37,614 nt of DNA from CAYRUP01 sp964578975 (GTDB lineage Bacteria > Pseudomonadota > Gammaproteobacteria > DSM-16500). The notes under the pieces are model-generated. The model ran no database searches, was not told the DNA's origin, and was given only the letters and a program-made list of their open reading frames with translations. Both the position numbers and the translations under genes were made by a program. Shown here piece after piece: positions 8,901 through 17,800 of the stretch (within the stretch, counting starts at the first letter, position 1; each line of letters begins with the position of its first letter). The stretch is taken from contig CAZOFA010000014.1 of assembly GCA_964578975.1 (NCBI GenBank), forward strand, positions 1 through 37,614. The letters are read 5' to 3'.

Positions 8901-11900
8901 TTGTCATGCAGATCCCATTTATTTAGATGATAATTTTAATCCGATTGCAATATACGGAACAAAACGTATTGGGTTTGTTATTAAAAATGTTTATACACGT
9001 TTCAAAGCTGCTGATGAAGAATTTTTTCAAAAAAATAAAAATAATGCTTTATTAGCTAGAGAAATTAATGCAAAAGTATCTGAATTTATTAATCTAAAAC
9101 GCGCTGAAAAAAAATGGCATCAATCGACTGCATTATTTATTGAAGAATATGCAAATGATGCAAATATTTATGCTTACCGAATAATTGCAGTCGATGCGAT
9201 TTTAAGTTTATCCATCGATGAAAAATTAGCAATGAAAAAAGTTCAGATTGATTCACTCATTACAGATATTGTTCAACAAGCACGTCCTGATCACTCTATT
9301 CCACCTTTAATTCCACCCGAAGAAAAATCCGCTGAAGAATTACAACAACTGATTGATAAACGTATTAATGAGCCTTGGAACAAAGTCACTGATACGATCA
9401 TCGACAAGTTTGGCACCCTCGCGCAAAAGCAAAATTGGAATTACACCTGGATTTCAATCGCACTTAAAATGACATCGGATGAAATAAAAAAATTAGAAGA
9501 ACATGGTCGTTATAACCCACTCACAGCGTTACATAATAAAGCAATTAATTTAAGCCGAGATTTGTTTTTTAAGCTTTATATTGATTTTTTTGGTTTAGAA
9601 AATTTAAAAAAATTATATGCGCAAATTAATGATGCGACCATTGCCTACATGAAGGCAGACATTAAGCCAATCGATTTAGATAGGTTTGAACAAAAAACCG
9701 AAATTGAACCTGAAACGGAAAGTGAAAGGATTAGTATTTTGCAGATGAGCGTGACAGTCAATGAACTCTATCGTTTATTTAGTAAACGCGAAATATGTGG
9801 ACCACTTGGCTTGAACACACTCAGTGAAAAAATGCTAATTCATAAAACACGTATCCTAGTGTCAGCCAGAAATTTTAATTTGGTCATTAAAGATTTTTAT
9901 GCGAATTTAAAAGTTGATCCAGAAAAAGCGGCGTCTATTTTAAATGACAATCATGAAATTTTTTCCATGACCAAACGAGAACGAGATGAATTGACTCCTC
10001 GACATCGCACTGATGCTAAAATTACAGGAGATTATGATTATGATTATGAAGAATCACCTGACCTGTTTTTTACACATTACAAACAAGCTATTATCAAATG
10101 CTGCTTTAAAGAATTAGAAAAATTAAATCTAGAATTTAAAATGGTCTTAGAGAAATCGATAAAAATTGATTCTTTTGCGAATGATCTAAATATCTGGACG
10201 CAGGGCGAATTAACCAAAGAAGTGACTTATCTTCCCATCGATCTCATTGATGTTTATCTTAAAGAAATACAAGAGGATGATGTTACCTTATCCTTACTTG
10301 CTGATCATGAGCTTGATGATTTCAAGCGCCTAGATGCCGATATGGCTTTAATTAAAAATAAATTAAACGATGTATCTATGGCTCAGTCATTAAAAACAGC
10401 TTATCAAACGCTTAAACTTTACATAGAGACAATTTTAGAAGCCGTTAAATTTAAAAATTATATTAAAAATTTAGAATTGTTGAGCCAAATGTATTATTAC
10501 GTGCAAGCACTCTTCTCTGCGAAATCAGGAACCATGAAACCTCACAATACAATTCGTTATGCGCATCAAGAAGATATAACGGATGAGCAAAGAAACCAAT
10601 GGACAAACATGCTGGATGAGTTGTTAAACCGCTATAAACTAGGGCAAGCAGACAAATTAAGAAAGGAAGATAGTGTTTATTACAATCCCGAGGGAATGCG
10701 TTATTTAATTAATTTGCTGGGAACTAAAGAACAGCAACAGGATTTTTATGGCGTATTATGCACTGATTTGATTCGTGCAATTGGCAATTCATTTGCACTC
10801 TCAAATCGCATACTTGCCGATGAACTGAGATTACTTTCCTCAAATCTTAAAATTTTTCTACCCATGAATGACGGTGCTAATGCCAGTATTTTAAATTTCT
10901 TTACTCAATTTGCCAATTCAGAGCAAAAAATTGAGTTGAGCAAATTGATGCTGAAAACATTCAAGGAACGAATTTCTGCAACCAATGATCAAGATCCTGC
11001 ATTGAATCAGTTGCGTGACATTACGCTTTCCTCGCTAAAATTAGCTTTCAATCTTCCTGACGATGCAGCATTACTTTATTTAAATGTTTTTGAAACGAAT
11101 GAGCGAATCAAAATAAAATTAACACAGAATATGCCAATTTCTAAATTTGAAATTGAAACCTTTGTGCTGAATTATAAAAATCTTGTTCCGTCAACCATTA
11201 ATAAAATTGAATTTACGCTTAACCAAGCAAAATATTTATGGACGCATTGCTCAATTCGGATCGGTGAATCTCCGATCACCACTGAAAGCCGAAAAGCACA
11301 TGAAGATATGATGCATGAACTGATCGATTTTATGTTGGCTTTACCTTTAAAAAAAGAAAACATAGAAACAGTGAAAACCATGCTGGGTGAAACGACTAAG
11401 AGACCCGCAAAAGCAATCTCGCCTTCAAATATGTTTTCATCCTATCTGTCGTCGCAAATGGATTATGCTGTTAATCGAGCGCGCCTTGCAATCATCATCA
11501 ATATGATTGAAAAATATGTATTAGAGAAAAGTAAAAAATCTGCGGCGAGTAACCTTAATTTATTTCAAAATTTATTCCAGCCTCGGGATGTTGAATTTAA
11601 ATCATATCCCGATATTGTTACAGAACTTGGGCTCAAAGAACCGCGTGACGTCAAAAAAATATTGATGCTATTGGATATTCGCGACATCGCAGTGGACGCG
11701 ATAAAAACAGGTCAATTGGACGTGGTCAAAAACAAAATCGGCGCGGCGCTTGCTGATTTTCCAGCACACCCTGAGCTCTATTTGCCACAAACAAAATATC
11801 TGCCAACACTACAATCATTGAAGGATATCATAGAAAAATCTACCTCTGATTTATGCAAAGAATGGAGCAACACGGCGAAACCCAGCAAATTTGGCTTTAT

Positions 11901-11928
11901 GCATACTAGTAATTTACACGCGTCTTAG
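5929..11928 (+). CDS. Giant (1999-residue) helical protein of unknown function
   Basis: I do not recognise this protein. It is a single uninterrupted frame of 6 kb, rich in Lys, Glu, Leu, Ile and Asn, with mostly alpha-helical and coiled-coil-prone sequence. I see no signal peptide, membrane segment, P-loop or other enzyme motif. There is a small DYDYDYEES acidic patch near residue 1368. The gene is visibly more AT-rich than the housekeeping genes (many AAA, GAA and ATT codons). The start ATG has a good Shine-Dalgarno (TGGAGA). Size, composition and the absence of housekeeping motifs resemble large type IV effectors of Legionella or Coxiella, but that is an inference with no direct support. 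It ends 21 nt before the parB-like gene. A structural or scaffold protein is also possible. Confidence 0.85.
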   Translation: MLSEQKELEMPAVDRSLFGKIAIPYLDMTEVMSRVNAQRYTKKAPPVSEDLKKWLLNLGTGFDSDQKDGKADVIQNFNKLDNLIKLKDKTGYQSSSVIAEVKSLVTRQQQLKMADIKELAEIDKRLTYLTIEPVRNYNTMASEKFWKTIQQNAIIVEYKELQHDGTIQDKTKNYSEYENASTLEEITQLKNTLKSQQGKINDYAQREEILTNLYHIIKIKKKWLAHGRFADYASEQLLAVYKFNIQPRKEQLDLLEDKLNENSELFKDNSDLYQASLQHVDQCRKELIVIEMQMLESMTARLEASEQFGHLQYDDLANAVFYKLPEIIGVTKRPFESVVKLYLGETTEKRRKLRSGMTPEIAKEFHVCLENAASEANSSIDKLKKKRLAATSDFNTIAEDVKKAWHDAFNIKTLLKKVNELDLFRAPNELKYEHKDDEDPACKRLLHNPAITYVMNTGAARLKHFTKDEEKARAEFTFENIDKNGCALWLELSRSWLKQAIDEFNSLKNNSPEMSAELKQVQDFIQDKLDNVSSAFNNLRKNEATFVLEKCSSAIKDMFTCDELKDAEIKKLQNNLARVKLFINEANGNSSDTYIQPLDVMEILAVEIYNKLTDDTYNEDFIARLLIILNRFHPDANEDGLDLIRYDQLKKTLSNVRKVYINVNLNFSLNPSPSLEPTLKNTSTFVSKILYLLRPKRLLSDDKLQLEAERRTDQNQSEWIEMPSGSEAKKIPTRFNRFYVKKNTQGIKADFFNPQRLAIIRKINIYGKFVISTSDEKKVELNEDFVLEAPMQAISALKLLINTEITAVRKDLKLLGFSDTLEAEKMSACCYKILTHKNAFKLQTAWIKTLTEKLLTLENAKIQIIDNALYAENIRDYILVDDEIDIAKLNEVALFIANYTTSTQLLEKQLALIGIVSEYIISETKELLQKYRDEADDAHFSPHIWSQLITFLEKNDEYYSVLKTLQAPIDDYLKNYDGASFTVASLLSTLFCHADPIYLDDNFNPIAIYGTKRIGFVIKNVYTRFKAADEEFFQKNKNNALLAREINAKVSEFINLKRAEKKWHQSTALFIEEYANDANIYAYRIIAVDAILSLSIDEKLAMKKVQIDSLITDIVQQARPDHSIPPLIPPEEKSAEELQQLIDKRINEPWNKVTDTIIDKFGTLAQKQNWNYTWISIALKMTSDEIKKLEEHGRYNPLTALHNKAINLSRDLFFKLYIDFFGLENLKKLYAQINDATIAYMKADIKPIDLDRFEQKTEIEPETESERISILQMSVTVNELYRLFSKREICGPLGLNTLSEKMLIHKTRILVSARNFNLVIKDFYANLKVDPEKAASILNDNHEIFSMTKRERDELTPRHRTDAKITGDYDYDYEESPDLFFTHYKQAIIKCCFKELEKLNLEFKMVLEKSIKIDSFANDLNIWTQGELTKEVTYLPIDLIDVYLKEIQEDDVTLSLLADHELDDFKRLDADMALIKNKLNDVSMAQSLKTAYQTLKLYIETILEAVKFKNYIKNLELLSQMYYYVQALFSAKSGTMKPHNTIRYAHQEDITDEQRNQWTNMLDELLNRYKLGQADKLRKEDSVYYNPEGMRYLINLLGTKEQQQDFYGVLCTDLIRAIGNSFALSNRILADELRLLSSNLKIFLPMNDGANASILNFFTQFANSEQKIELSKLMLKTFKERISATNDQDPALNQLRDITLSSLKLAFNLPDDAALLYLNVFETNERIKIKLTQNMPISKFEIETFVLNYKNLVPSTINKIEFTLNQAKYLWTHCSIRIGESPITTESRKAHEDMMHELIDFMLALPLKKENIETVKTMLGETTKRPAKAISPSNMFSSYLSSQMDYAVNRARLAIIINMIEKYVLEKSKKSAASNLNLFQNLFQPRDVEFKSYPDIVTELGLKEPRDVKKILMLLDIRDIAVDAIKTGQLDVVKNKIGAALADFPAHPELYLPQTKYLPTLQSLKDIIEKSTSDLCKEWSNTAKPSKFGFMHTSNLHAS

Positions 11929-11949
11929 AATCCAGTAAATTATAACCGC

Positions 11950-12750
11950 ATGATAAAGACGAAACCGACATTACAACAACTCTCCATCGACCAACTGGTG
12001 CGCGGTGCATACCAACCGCGCCAACATTTTGATGCGACACAATTACAAGAATTAGCTGAATCGATCAAAACCACAGGTGGATTATTACAGCCGATTGTGG
12101 TGCGTCCCAAAACGAAAGATCAGTATGAAATTGTCGCGGGCGAACGTCGTTGGCGTGCGGCTCAATTGGCAGGGCTCACCGAAATCAGTTGTTTAGTCAG
12201 TTCCTACACCGATGAGCAAGCATTACAAGCGGCTCTGATTGAAAATATTAATCGCACTGATTTAAATCCGATTGAAGAAGCACAAGCGTATCAACGTTTA
12301 ATTGATGAATTTAATTATCTACACGAAGAAGTTGCGGCCGCCGTCGGGAAATCTCGCACGACAATCACGAATGCGCTACGCTTGCTAAAGCTTGATCCGC
12401 GTGTGCAACAATTATTGATGACACAACAATTGTCGGAAGGTCATGGGAAAATTCTTGCGGGTATCGCAGTAGAACTGCAATATGCACTCGCCGATCAAAG
12501 TATTAAAAAAGGTTGGAGTGTGCGTAAAATCGAAATGGAAGCAAAAAAATTATTACAACCTGCTGACAAAAATAATCTTTACAGTGATCCTAATATTAAA
12601 CGTTTAGAAACTGCGTTATCCGATCACATTGGTAATCCGGTTAACATTGATTATGAAGATCGTGGCGGCGGCTATCTGCGAATTCGTTTTAACAACATCG
12701 ATGAACTTGAAGGCCATTTTCAACGCTTGAATTTTAAAGTTGAAGAATGA
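11950..12750 (+). CDS. parB: ParB/Spo0J-family partition protein (no ParA alongside)
   Basis: A 266-residue ParB. The N-terminal CTP-binding domain has RQHFDATQLQELAESI and the motifs GERRWR (64-69) and ENINRTDLNP (98-107). The central helix-turn-helix (about 128-148, EEVAAAVGKSRTTITNALRLL) would bind parS, and the C-terminal dimerisation domain (LEGHFQRLNF) is complete. ParB normally works with the ATPase ParA, usually encoded next to it; here the flanks are the giant gene and, convergent, pabA. It may be an orphan chromosomal ParB or one whose partner lies elsewhere. I see no clear Shine-Dalgarno before the ATG, so it may depend on read-through from the giant gene. I saw no obvious parS site nearby. 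Confidence 0.9.
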   Translation: MIKTKPTLQQLSIDQLVRGAYQPRQHFDATQLQELAESIKTTGGLLQPIVVRPKTKDQYEIVAGERRWRAAQLAGLTEISCLVSSYTDEQALQAALIENINRTDLNPIEEAQAYQRLIDEFNYLHEEVAAAVGKSRTTITNALRLLKLDPRVQQLLMTQQLSEGHGKILAGIAVELQYALADQSIKKGWSVRKIEMEAKKLLQPADKNNLYSDPNIKRLETALSDHIGNPVNIDYEDRGGGYLRIRFNNIDELEGHFQRLNFKVEE

Positions 12751-12770
12751 GAACATAGCGTCTGCTTTTC

Positions 12771-12837
12771 TGTCATCCTGAACGTAGTGAAGGATCACTC
12801 GCTATTTGGCTGATCCTTCACTACGTTCAGGATGACA
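12771..12837. repeat. Palindromic GTCATCC element, 27-bp perfect arms
   Basis: Arms 12771-12797 and 12811-12837 are exact reverse complements (core ATCCTGAACGTAGTGAAGGA) with a 13-nt loop. The element lies between the convergent parB and pabA genes, and its right arm and loop encode the last residues and stop codon of PabA. Its ends (TGTCATCC) resemble those of the other palindromes in the window. Confidence 0.92.
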
Positions 12838-13398
12838 ATGGACGAGAAAATTCCTAATCAATCGATAACCTTCTTCCGTCAAAACCGATTCCGGATGAAA
12901 TTGCACACCAAACACCGGATACTCACGATGCTGCAACGCCATCACTTCCCCAATTTCACAACGTGCACTCACACATAACACGTCAGGAAAATTTTCCTCA
13001 CTCACAATCAACGAATGATAGCGCGCCACCTGCAACGGATTTTTTAATCCAGAAAAAATATTTTGATTAATATGCGTAATCACCGATGATTTTCCATGCA
13101 TCGGGCGTTTAGCACGTGTCACCATTCCCCCATACACTTCACCAATCGCCTGATGTCCCAAACACACGCCCAATATCGGTTTTGATGCACCAAAGCGCTT
13201 AATCACATCAAGCGAAATACCCGCTTGCTGTGGCGCACACGGCCCAGGCGAAATAATAATATGCGTGGGATCCAGCAAAGCAATTTCATCCAAGGTGATT
13301 TTATCGTTACGCACTACACGATAAGCAAAACCCAACTCACTCACATAACGCGCTAAGTTGTAAACGAACGAATCATAATTATCAATTAACAGAATCAT
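12802..13398 (-). CDS. pabA: Glutamine amidotransferase, aminodeoxychorismate/anthranilate synthase component II
   Basis: A 198-residue class I glutamine amidotransferase. It begins MILLIDNYDSFVYNLARY. The catalytic Cys is residue 79 in GVCLGHQAIG, and the partner His and Glu are in HPESVLTEEG. It supplies ammonia to PabB for 4-amino-4-deoxychorismate (folate path); in many bacteria it also serves TrpE. I chose ATG 13398, since the open frame upstream to 13482 reads through the end of pabB with no family similarity. It overlaps pabB by 17 nt, so the two are coupled. The tail HCHPERSEGSAK is encoded by a palindromic element and is not part of the family. Confidence 0.92.
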   Translation of the reverse strand: MILLIDNYDSFVYNLARYVSELGFAYRVVRNDKITLDEIALLDPTHIIISPGPCAPQQAGISLDVIKRFGASKPILGVCLGHQAIGEVYGGMVTRAKRPMHGKSSVITHINQNIFSGLKNPLQVARYHSLIVSEENFPDVLCVSARCEIGEVMALQHREYPVFGVQFHPESVLTEEGYRLIRNFLVHCHPERSEGSAK

Positions 13399-14770
13399 AC
13401 AATGCTTTTTTAAGCGCAAACGCTTTGGTGAGTGTTTCTTCATATTCTTCAAGCGGATTAGAATCTGCCACAATCGCGCCACCCGTTTGAAATGTCACAT
13501 GATTATTTTTAATCGCAAAGGTACGAATTGTGATGGAGCAATCCATATCCCCATTAAATCCAATATAACCAATGCTGCCGCAATACGGCCCACGCTGTGT
13601 GGGTTCAATCATGTCAATAATTTCCATCGCACGAATTTTTGGCGCACCTGTGATTGAACCACCTGGAAAGGTCGCCATCAGCAAATCAATCGCCGATAAT
13701 CCATTGCGCAATTTACCTCTCACCACCGACACAAGATGATGCACAGTGGCATAACTTTCTAATCCACACAATTGCGGAACATTAACCGTGTGATCTTCAC
13801 ACACTCTGGATAAATCATTTCGCATCAAATCGACAATCATAGTATTTTCTGCGTGATCTTTTTCACTCGCTAATAATTCATCGGCAAATTTTTTATCTTC
13901 TTGCGAATTTTTTCCACGCGGACGCGTGCCTTTGATGGGACGTGTTTCAACCTGCTGTTGGGTTAATTGTAAAAAACGCTCGGGTGACGCAGAAACAAGA
14001 ATACTATCGGCTAAATTAATAAAAGCCGCAAATGGCGCTGGATTTAATGCACGTAATTTTCGATACAACATAAACGGCGTTAATTCATTAGTTAAACGCG
14101 TCGAAAATCGCTGCGAAATATTCGCCTCAAAAATATCGCCTGCGAGTATAAAATCAATGACGTTTTGCACTGCTTTTTGATAAGTATCTGCGGAAAAATT
14201 ACTCTGAATAACGTCTGCATGTTGAATTGACGCGACATCGTTCTGATGCGGCAATTCACCCAATTGATTTAACAACCACGTTATGCGTTGTGTTGCGCGC
14301 TTCTCTCTTTCTGCTGGTGTGTTACCTGGAAAACCATTCGAAAAAATCCACGCGCGTTTTTCTATTTCATCAAACGCTAACACTAAATCATAAAATCCTA
14401 ACGCCAGATCCGGAAATTGCATATCATCCAACGCAGACATGGGTAATGTTTCTAAATGATGCGCTAAGCCATAGCCAAAAAATCCCAGCACGCCACCTTG
14501 AAATGGCGGCAAACCCGAAATATTTTTTTGTGAAAATTTCGCTAATTCTTGTTTTAAAACCGTAAACGGATTATCTAAAATTTTTTTATCGCCTAAAGTA
14601 ATCACGCCATTTTTACTGGTCATGATTTGAAACGGATCGAGCGCAATAAAACTATATCGCCCACACCCAGGTTTTAATTGCGCGCTATCGAGTAATAGCG
14701 CGCCTGGCTGTTCAGCAAAACGTGAAAATAGGTGAAGCGGATCACAATATACAATTTCTTGGAACATCAT
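13382..14770 (-). CDS. pabB: Aminodeoxychorismate synthase component I
   Basis: A 462-residue chorismate-binding enzyme. The C-terminal two thirds carry SPERFL, then PIKGTRPRG with Lys280, the residue that distinguishes PabB from anthranilate synthase TrpE (which has Ala there), and the tail motif GGAIVADSNPLEEYEET. It aminates chorismate with ammonia from PabA, the first step to p-aminobenzoate and folate. Two ATGs are adjacent (14770 and 14767); no strong Shine-Dalgarno is visible before either. The gene is divergent from the calpain-like gene, with a gap of about 117 nt. Confidence 0.94.
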   Translation of the reverse strand: MMFQEIVYCDPLHLFSRFAEQPGALLLDSAQLKPGCGRYSFIALDPFQIMTSKNGVITLGDKKILDNPFTVLKQELAKFSQKNISGLPPFQGGVLGFFGYGLAHHLETLPMSALDDMQFPDLALGFYDLVLAFDEIEKRAWIFSNGFPGNTPAEREKRATQRITWLLNQLGELPHQNDVASIQHADVIQSNFSADTYQKAVQNVIDFILAGDIFEANISQRFSTRLTNELTPFMLYRKLRALNPAPFAAFINLADSILVSASPERFLQLTQQQVETRPIKGTRPRGKNSQEDKKFADELLASEKDHAENTMIVDLMRNDLSRVCEDHTVNVPQLCGLESYATVHHLVSVVRGKLRNGLSAIDLLMATFPGGSITGAPKIRAMEIIDMIEPTQRGPYCGSIGYIGFNGDMDCSITIRTFAIKNNHVTFQTGGAIVADSNPLEEYEETLTKAFALKKALYDSVN

Positions 14771-14847
14771 TTCGTCGCGTGCTCATGCGCATTTTTAAAG
14801 CTTGCATTCTAACAGGATATGCAGCCATTCAGGAGTGTTAAATGGTG

Positions 14848-14859
14848 TATAATATATAA
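14848..14859 (+). promoter_or_regulatory. -10-like element TATAATATATAA before the calpain-like gene
   Basis: A perfect TATAAT followed by ATATAA. A start near 14860 supports translation from ATG 14888 (with GAGG at 14876-14879) and not from the earlier in-frame ATG at 14819. No good -35 box is present (CCATTC at 17-nt spacing). The same 12-mer occurs before the ankyrin gene at 25097-25108. Confidence 0.45.
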
Positions 14860-14887
14860 GCAGCGTGAGCTCGCTGAGGTATTGAGA

Positions 14888-17800
14888 ATGCCTTTAGAAA
14901 ACAATGTGTTACATACAGAAAATCGGGATAAGTTATTTCCCCACGCGCCCACCGTCGATGACATACGACAAAGTGGAATTGGCGATTGTTATTTTTTAAG
15001 TGCGATTACCAGCATCTTGGCGCGTCCTGATGGTGCAGACATCGTGGAAAAAATGTTTCAAGAATATGAGCTTGATGATCAAGGCAACCAAATCCCTTTA
15101 AAAAACGCCCAAGGCAACCCCATTATCCGAGTCCATTTTTATAATGAAAGTGGCGAAAAATTTTCTGTCGACGTCGAAAGAACGCTGCGCGTGAATCCGC
15201 TCAAACATCCCTTCGGCCCTGCATGGGTCAGTTTTTTAGAAAAAGCGTATGCACAAGCGTTCCATAAAGGCGATTATGCCGCGATAGAAGGTGGTTTAGC
15301 GGGCGATGCGCTCACACAAATGTTAGGTGAACCTCATCAATATCAACTCATCACCAATTCCGATCCGAAAAAACTTTATGAGTTGCATGCTGCTTTTAAA
15401 AGTTCGGATTCGGCCATGCAACTCAGTGATGCAGAAAAAAAAATATGGCAAGCGATGCTGGATAATCCAAAATATAAATTAAAAGAGAAATGGGATAAAG
15501 CACTCAAAAAACAGCAATGGGTCGCGAATGATGTCACAAAAAGTTTAGATTTAGTGCCCTCCCCCGATGAAGCGCGACATATGATGCGCGCTGAAGATCT
15601 GAAAAAAATGTTATTTCATGAAAAAATGACAGATCAAGAACGTGCTGTTGCGAATAGAATGCTCGCTTGGACCAATGAAAAACCAAAAATTCTTCCGGGC
15701 AAACGTGGAACGGGAGAATATACTCAGGAACAAGAACAACTTTATGCGCAACTCCAAGAAAAGTTAGCGGATAAATTTTCTATTACGGCATCCACTCATA
15801 AACGTGTCACTTCAAAATTTCAACTGGTTCGAACAGAACAAATTTTACCGAGTGGCGAACAAACATCAAAAGGTTTAGTCGGCAGTCATGCGTACGCAGT
15901 ATTAGGATGCGAAGAAATAGACGGCGTTAAATATGTGAAAGTCAGAAATCCCTGGGGCCATTACGGTCGCGAATATCAAAAAAAAGATGGCGTATTACAA
16001 CCCACGGCGAAACGATTTGATAGTACGTCCTATATCGAGTTAAGTGATTTTTGTAAACGCTTCGAAGATGTTTCAGCGGTTGGGTTTTATTTAACAATTA
16101 AAAACGGACCCATCGCTGCCAACATCACACCCGATAAAGTGCCCGGTTATGTGTTAGCAGATAACGGTTTGTATTTTGTTACAAAAAAAGAAGCGATGCT
16201 TGAGGCGAAACTTGTCACCAATGATTTAGACAAAATTGCCAGTTTGAAGGCAAGCCTTACCTCGCTTGCAGAAGGGACAAGACGCTTAGAAATCAGTGAA
16301 CGATTAGCCATTACAGAAAAAACCGGTAGCACACTTCCCGAAGAAGCACGTTTTGCCAATGGACAAGAGTATTTATATACCGCACCTGACCTCAGCAAAA
16401 TTAAAATTGATCGAGCGCCTGCTTTTATTTTAACGGAAAACGGGTTGTATCAAATATCGATGGCAGATGTGCTCGCTGGCAAAACACTTGACGCACTCAC
16501 TGAAAGTGATCGTCTCGTGAGTGATCCCGATCTCGTTAAACATTTATGGCGCGGTTTAAAAGGCAATGAAACACCCGTGGTAAGTAGTCAACCTTTAACG
16601 CCAAATTCAGCGCAACTTAATTTGCTAAAAAATGAAATCAAACCGAATTATTCTTATGATAGCAATTCAACATTAGCTGATCGTGCTTACATGGAAAAAT
16701 ATCAGTTAAACGATAACCTCATCAAAAAATTTACTGATGCCGTCAAAGAGCTAATTAATACAGGCAATGTAAATCCTTTAACAACATTAAAAAATGAATT
16801 GACGTTAGCTCAAATCAAAGGACTCACTAATTTAACCATTCAATATGGCAATGCGCCGAATGCGCCATCGGGAAAATGTCTTGAATTAGTGAACAAGTTT
16901 GGATTACCGAGTTACGCTGCTCGCGTGAACCCGGTGTTAAAAACGTTTGAAACAAGTGAAATAACAACACCTGTTGTGGTCGACGCTCTGCAAAATAAAT
17001 TTAAAGCCGATCCAAAACAAACGGGTAAAAGTGATTTTCTAGATTATGTAAAACAATATGATTTGAATTTAGCTTTAGTGATGGAATATCGTAAAGCCGC
17101 TAAAGCTGCTCTGAAAGATGGAAATATGGCGCCACTCAATGCACTTAAAGGCCAAATTAATTTTCAGCAACGTTTGGGTTTAGCAAATCTCAGTGTGGAG
17201 TTTTCAAATGCCCAGGGACCTCAGACGGGAAAATTATTTGATCTCGTTAAAGAAAATTTTCGGCCTCACTCTGCGACCTATCGAGATATTATGCAAACGG
17301 GTTTTACTGGCGTGAATGAAAAAATAAGTTCGTCAAATAATCCGGCCAGCGAATTGGAAGCGCTCGACGGAAAAAAACTTGCCTTTATCACCGCGATTCA
17401 ACGTGCTTTAGGCGATTATTTATCAGCAACGCCGCCACCGCCACAACACCATGAGATTATTACCCTCTTAACTGAAGCCAGCACGTATAAAGAAAAAGGA
17501 TTTTTAGATCTTTGGGTCATTGTCGCGCGCGATATTTCAAAAATGATTGAAGATGATCATGATCCACGAAGAAAACATGCTGCAACGACCGCGCTCAATA
17601 ATTTAGAAGACCTGATGTTAAATAAAGGAAGCCATTACAGTTATGACAGAACCACTGATCTAGAATTAAAAAGACGACACTTTCTTTTGCAACAAGTTGA
17701 ACCGGGTAAAAAAGAAAAAGCCACTCTCAGCAGCCAAATTCAGATGCTCCCACAAATCCCACCGCCACCCCCTTCATCACCGGACGAAGAAAAAATTTAT

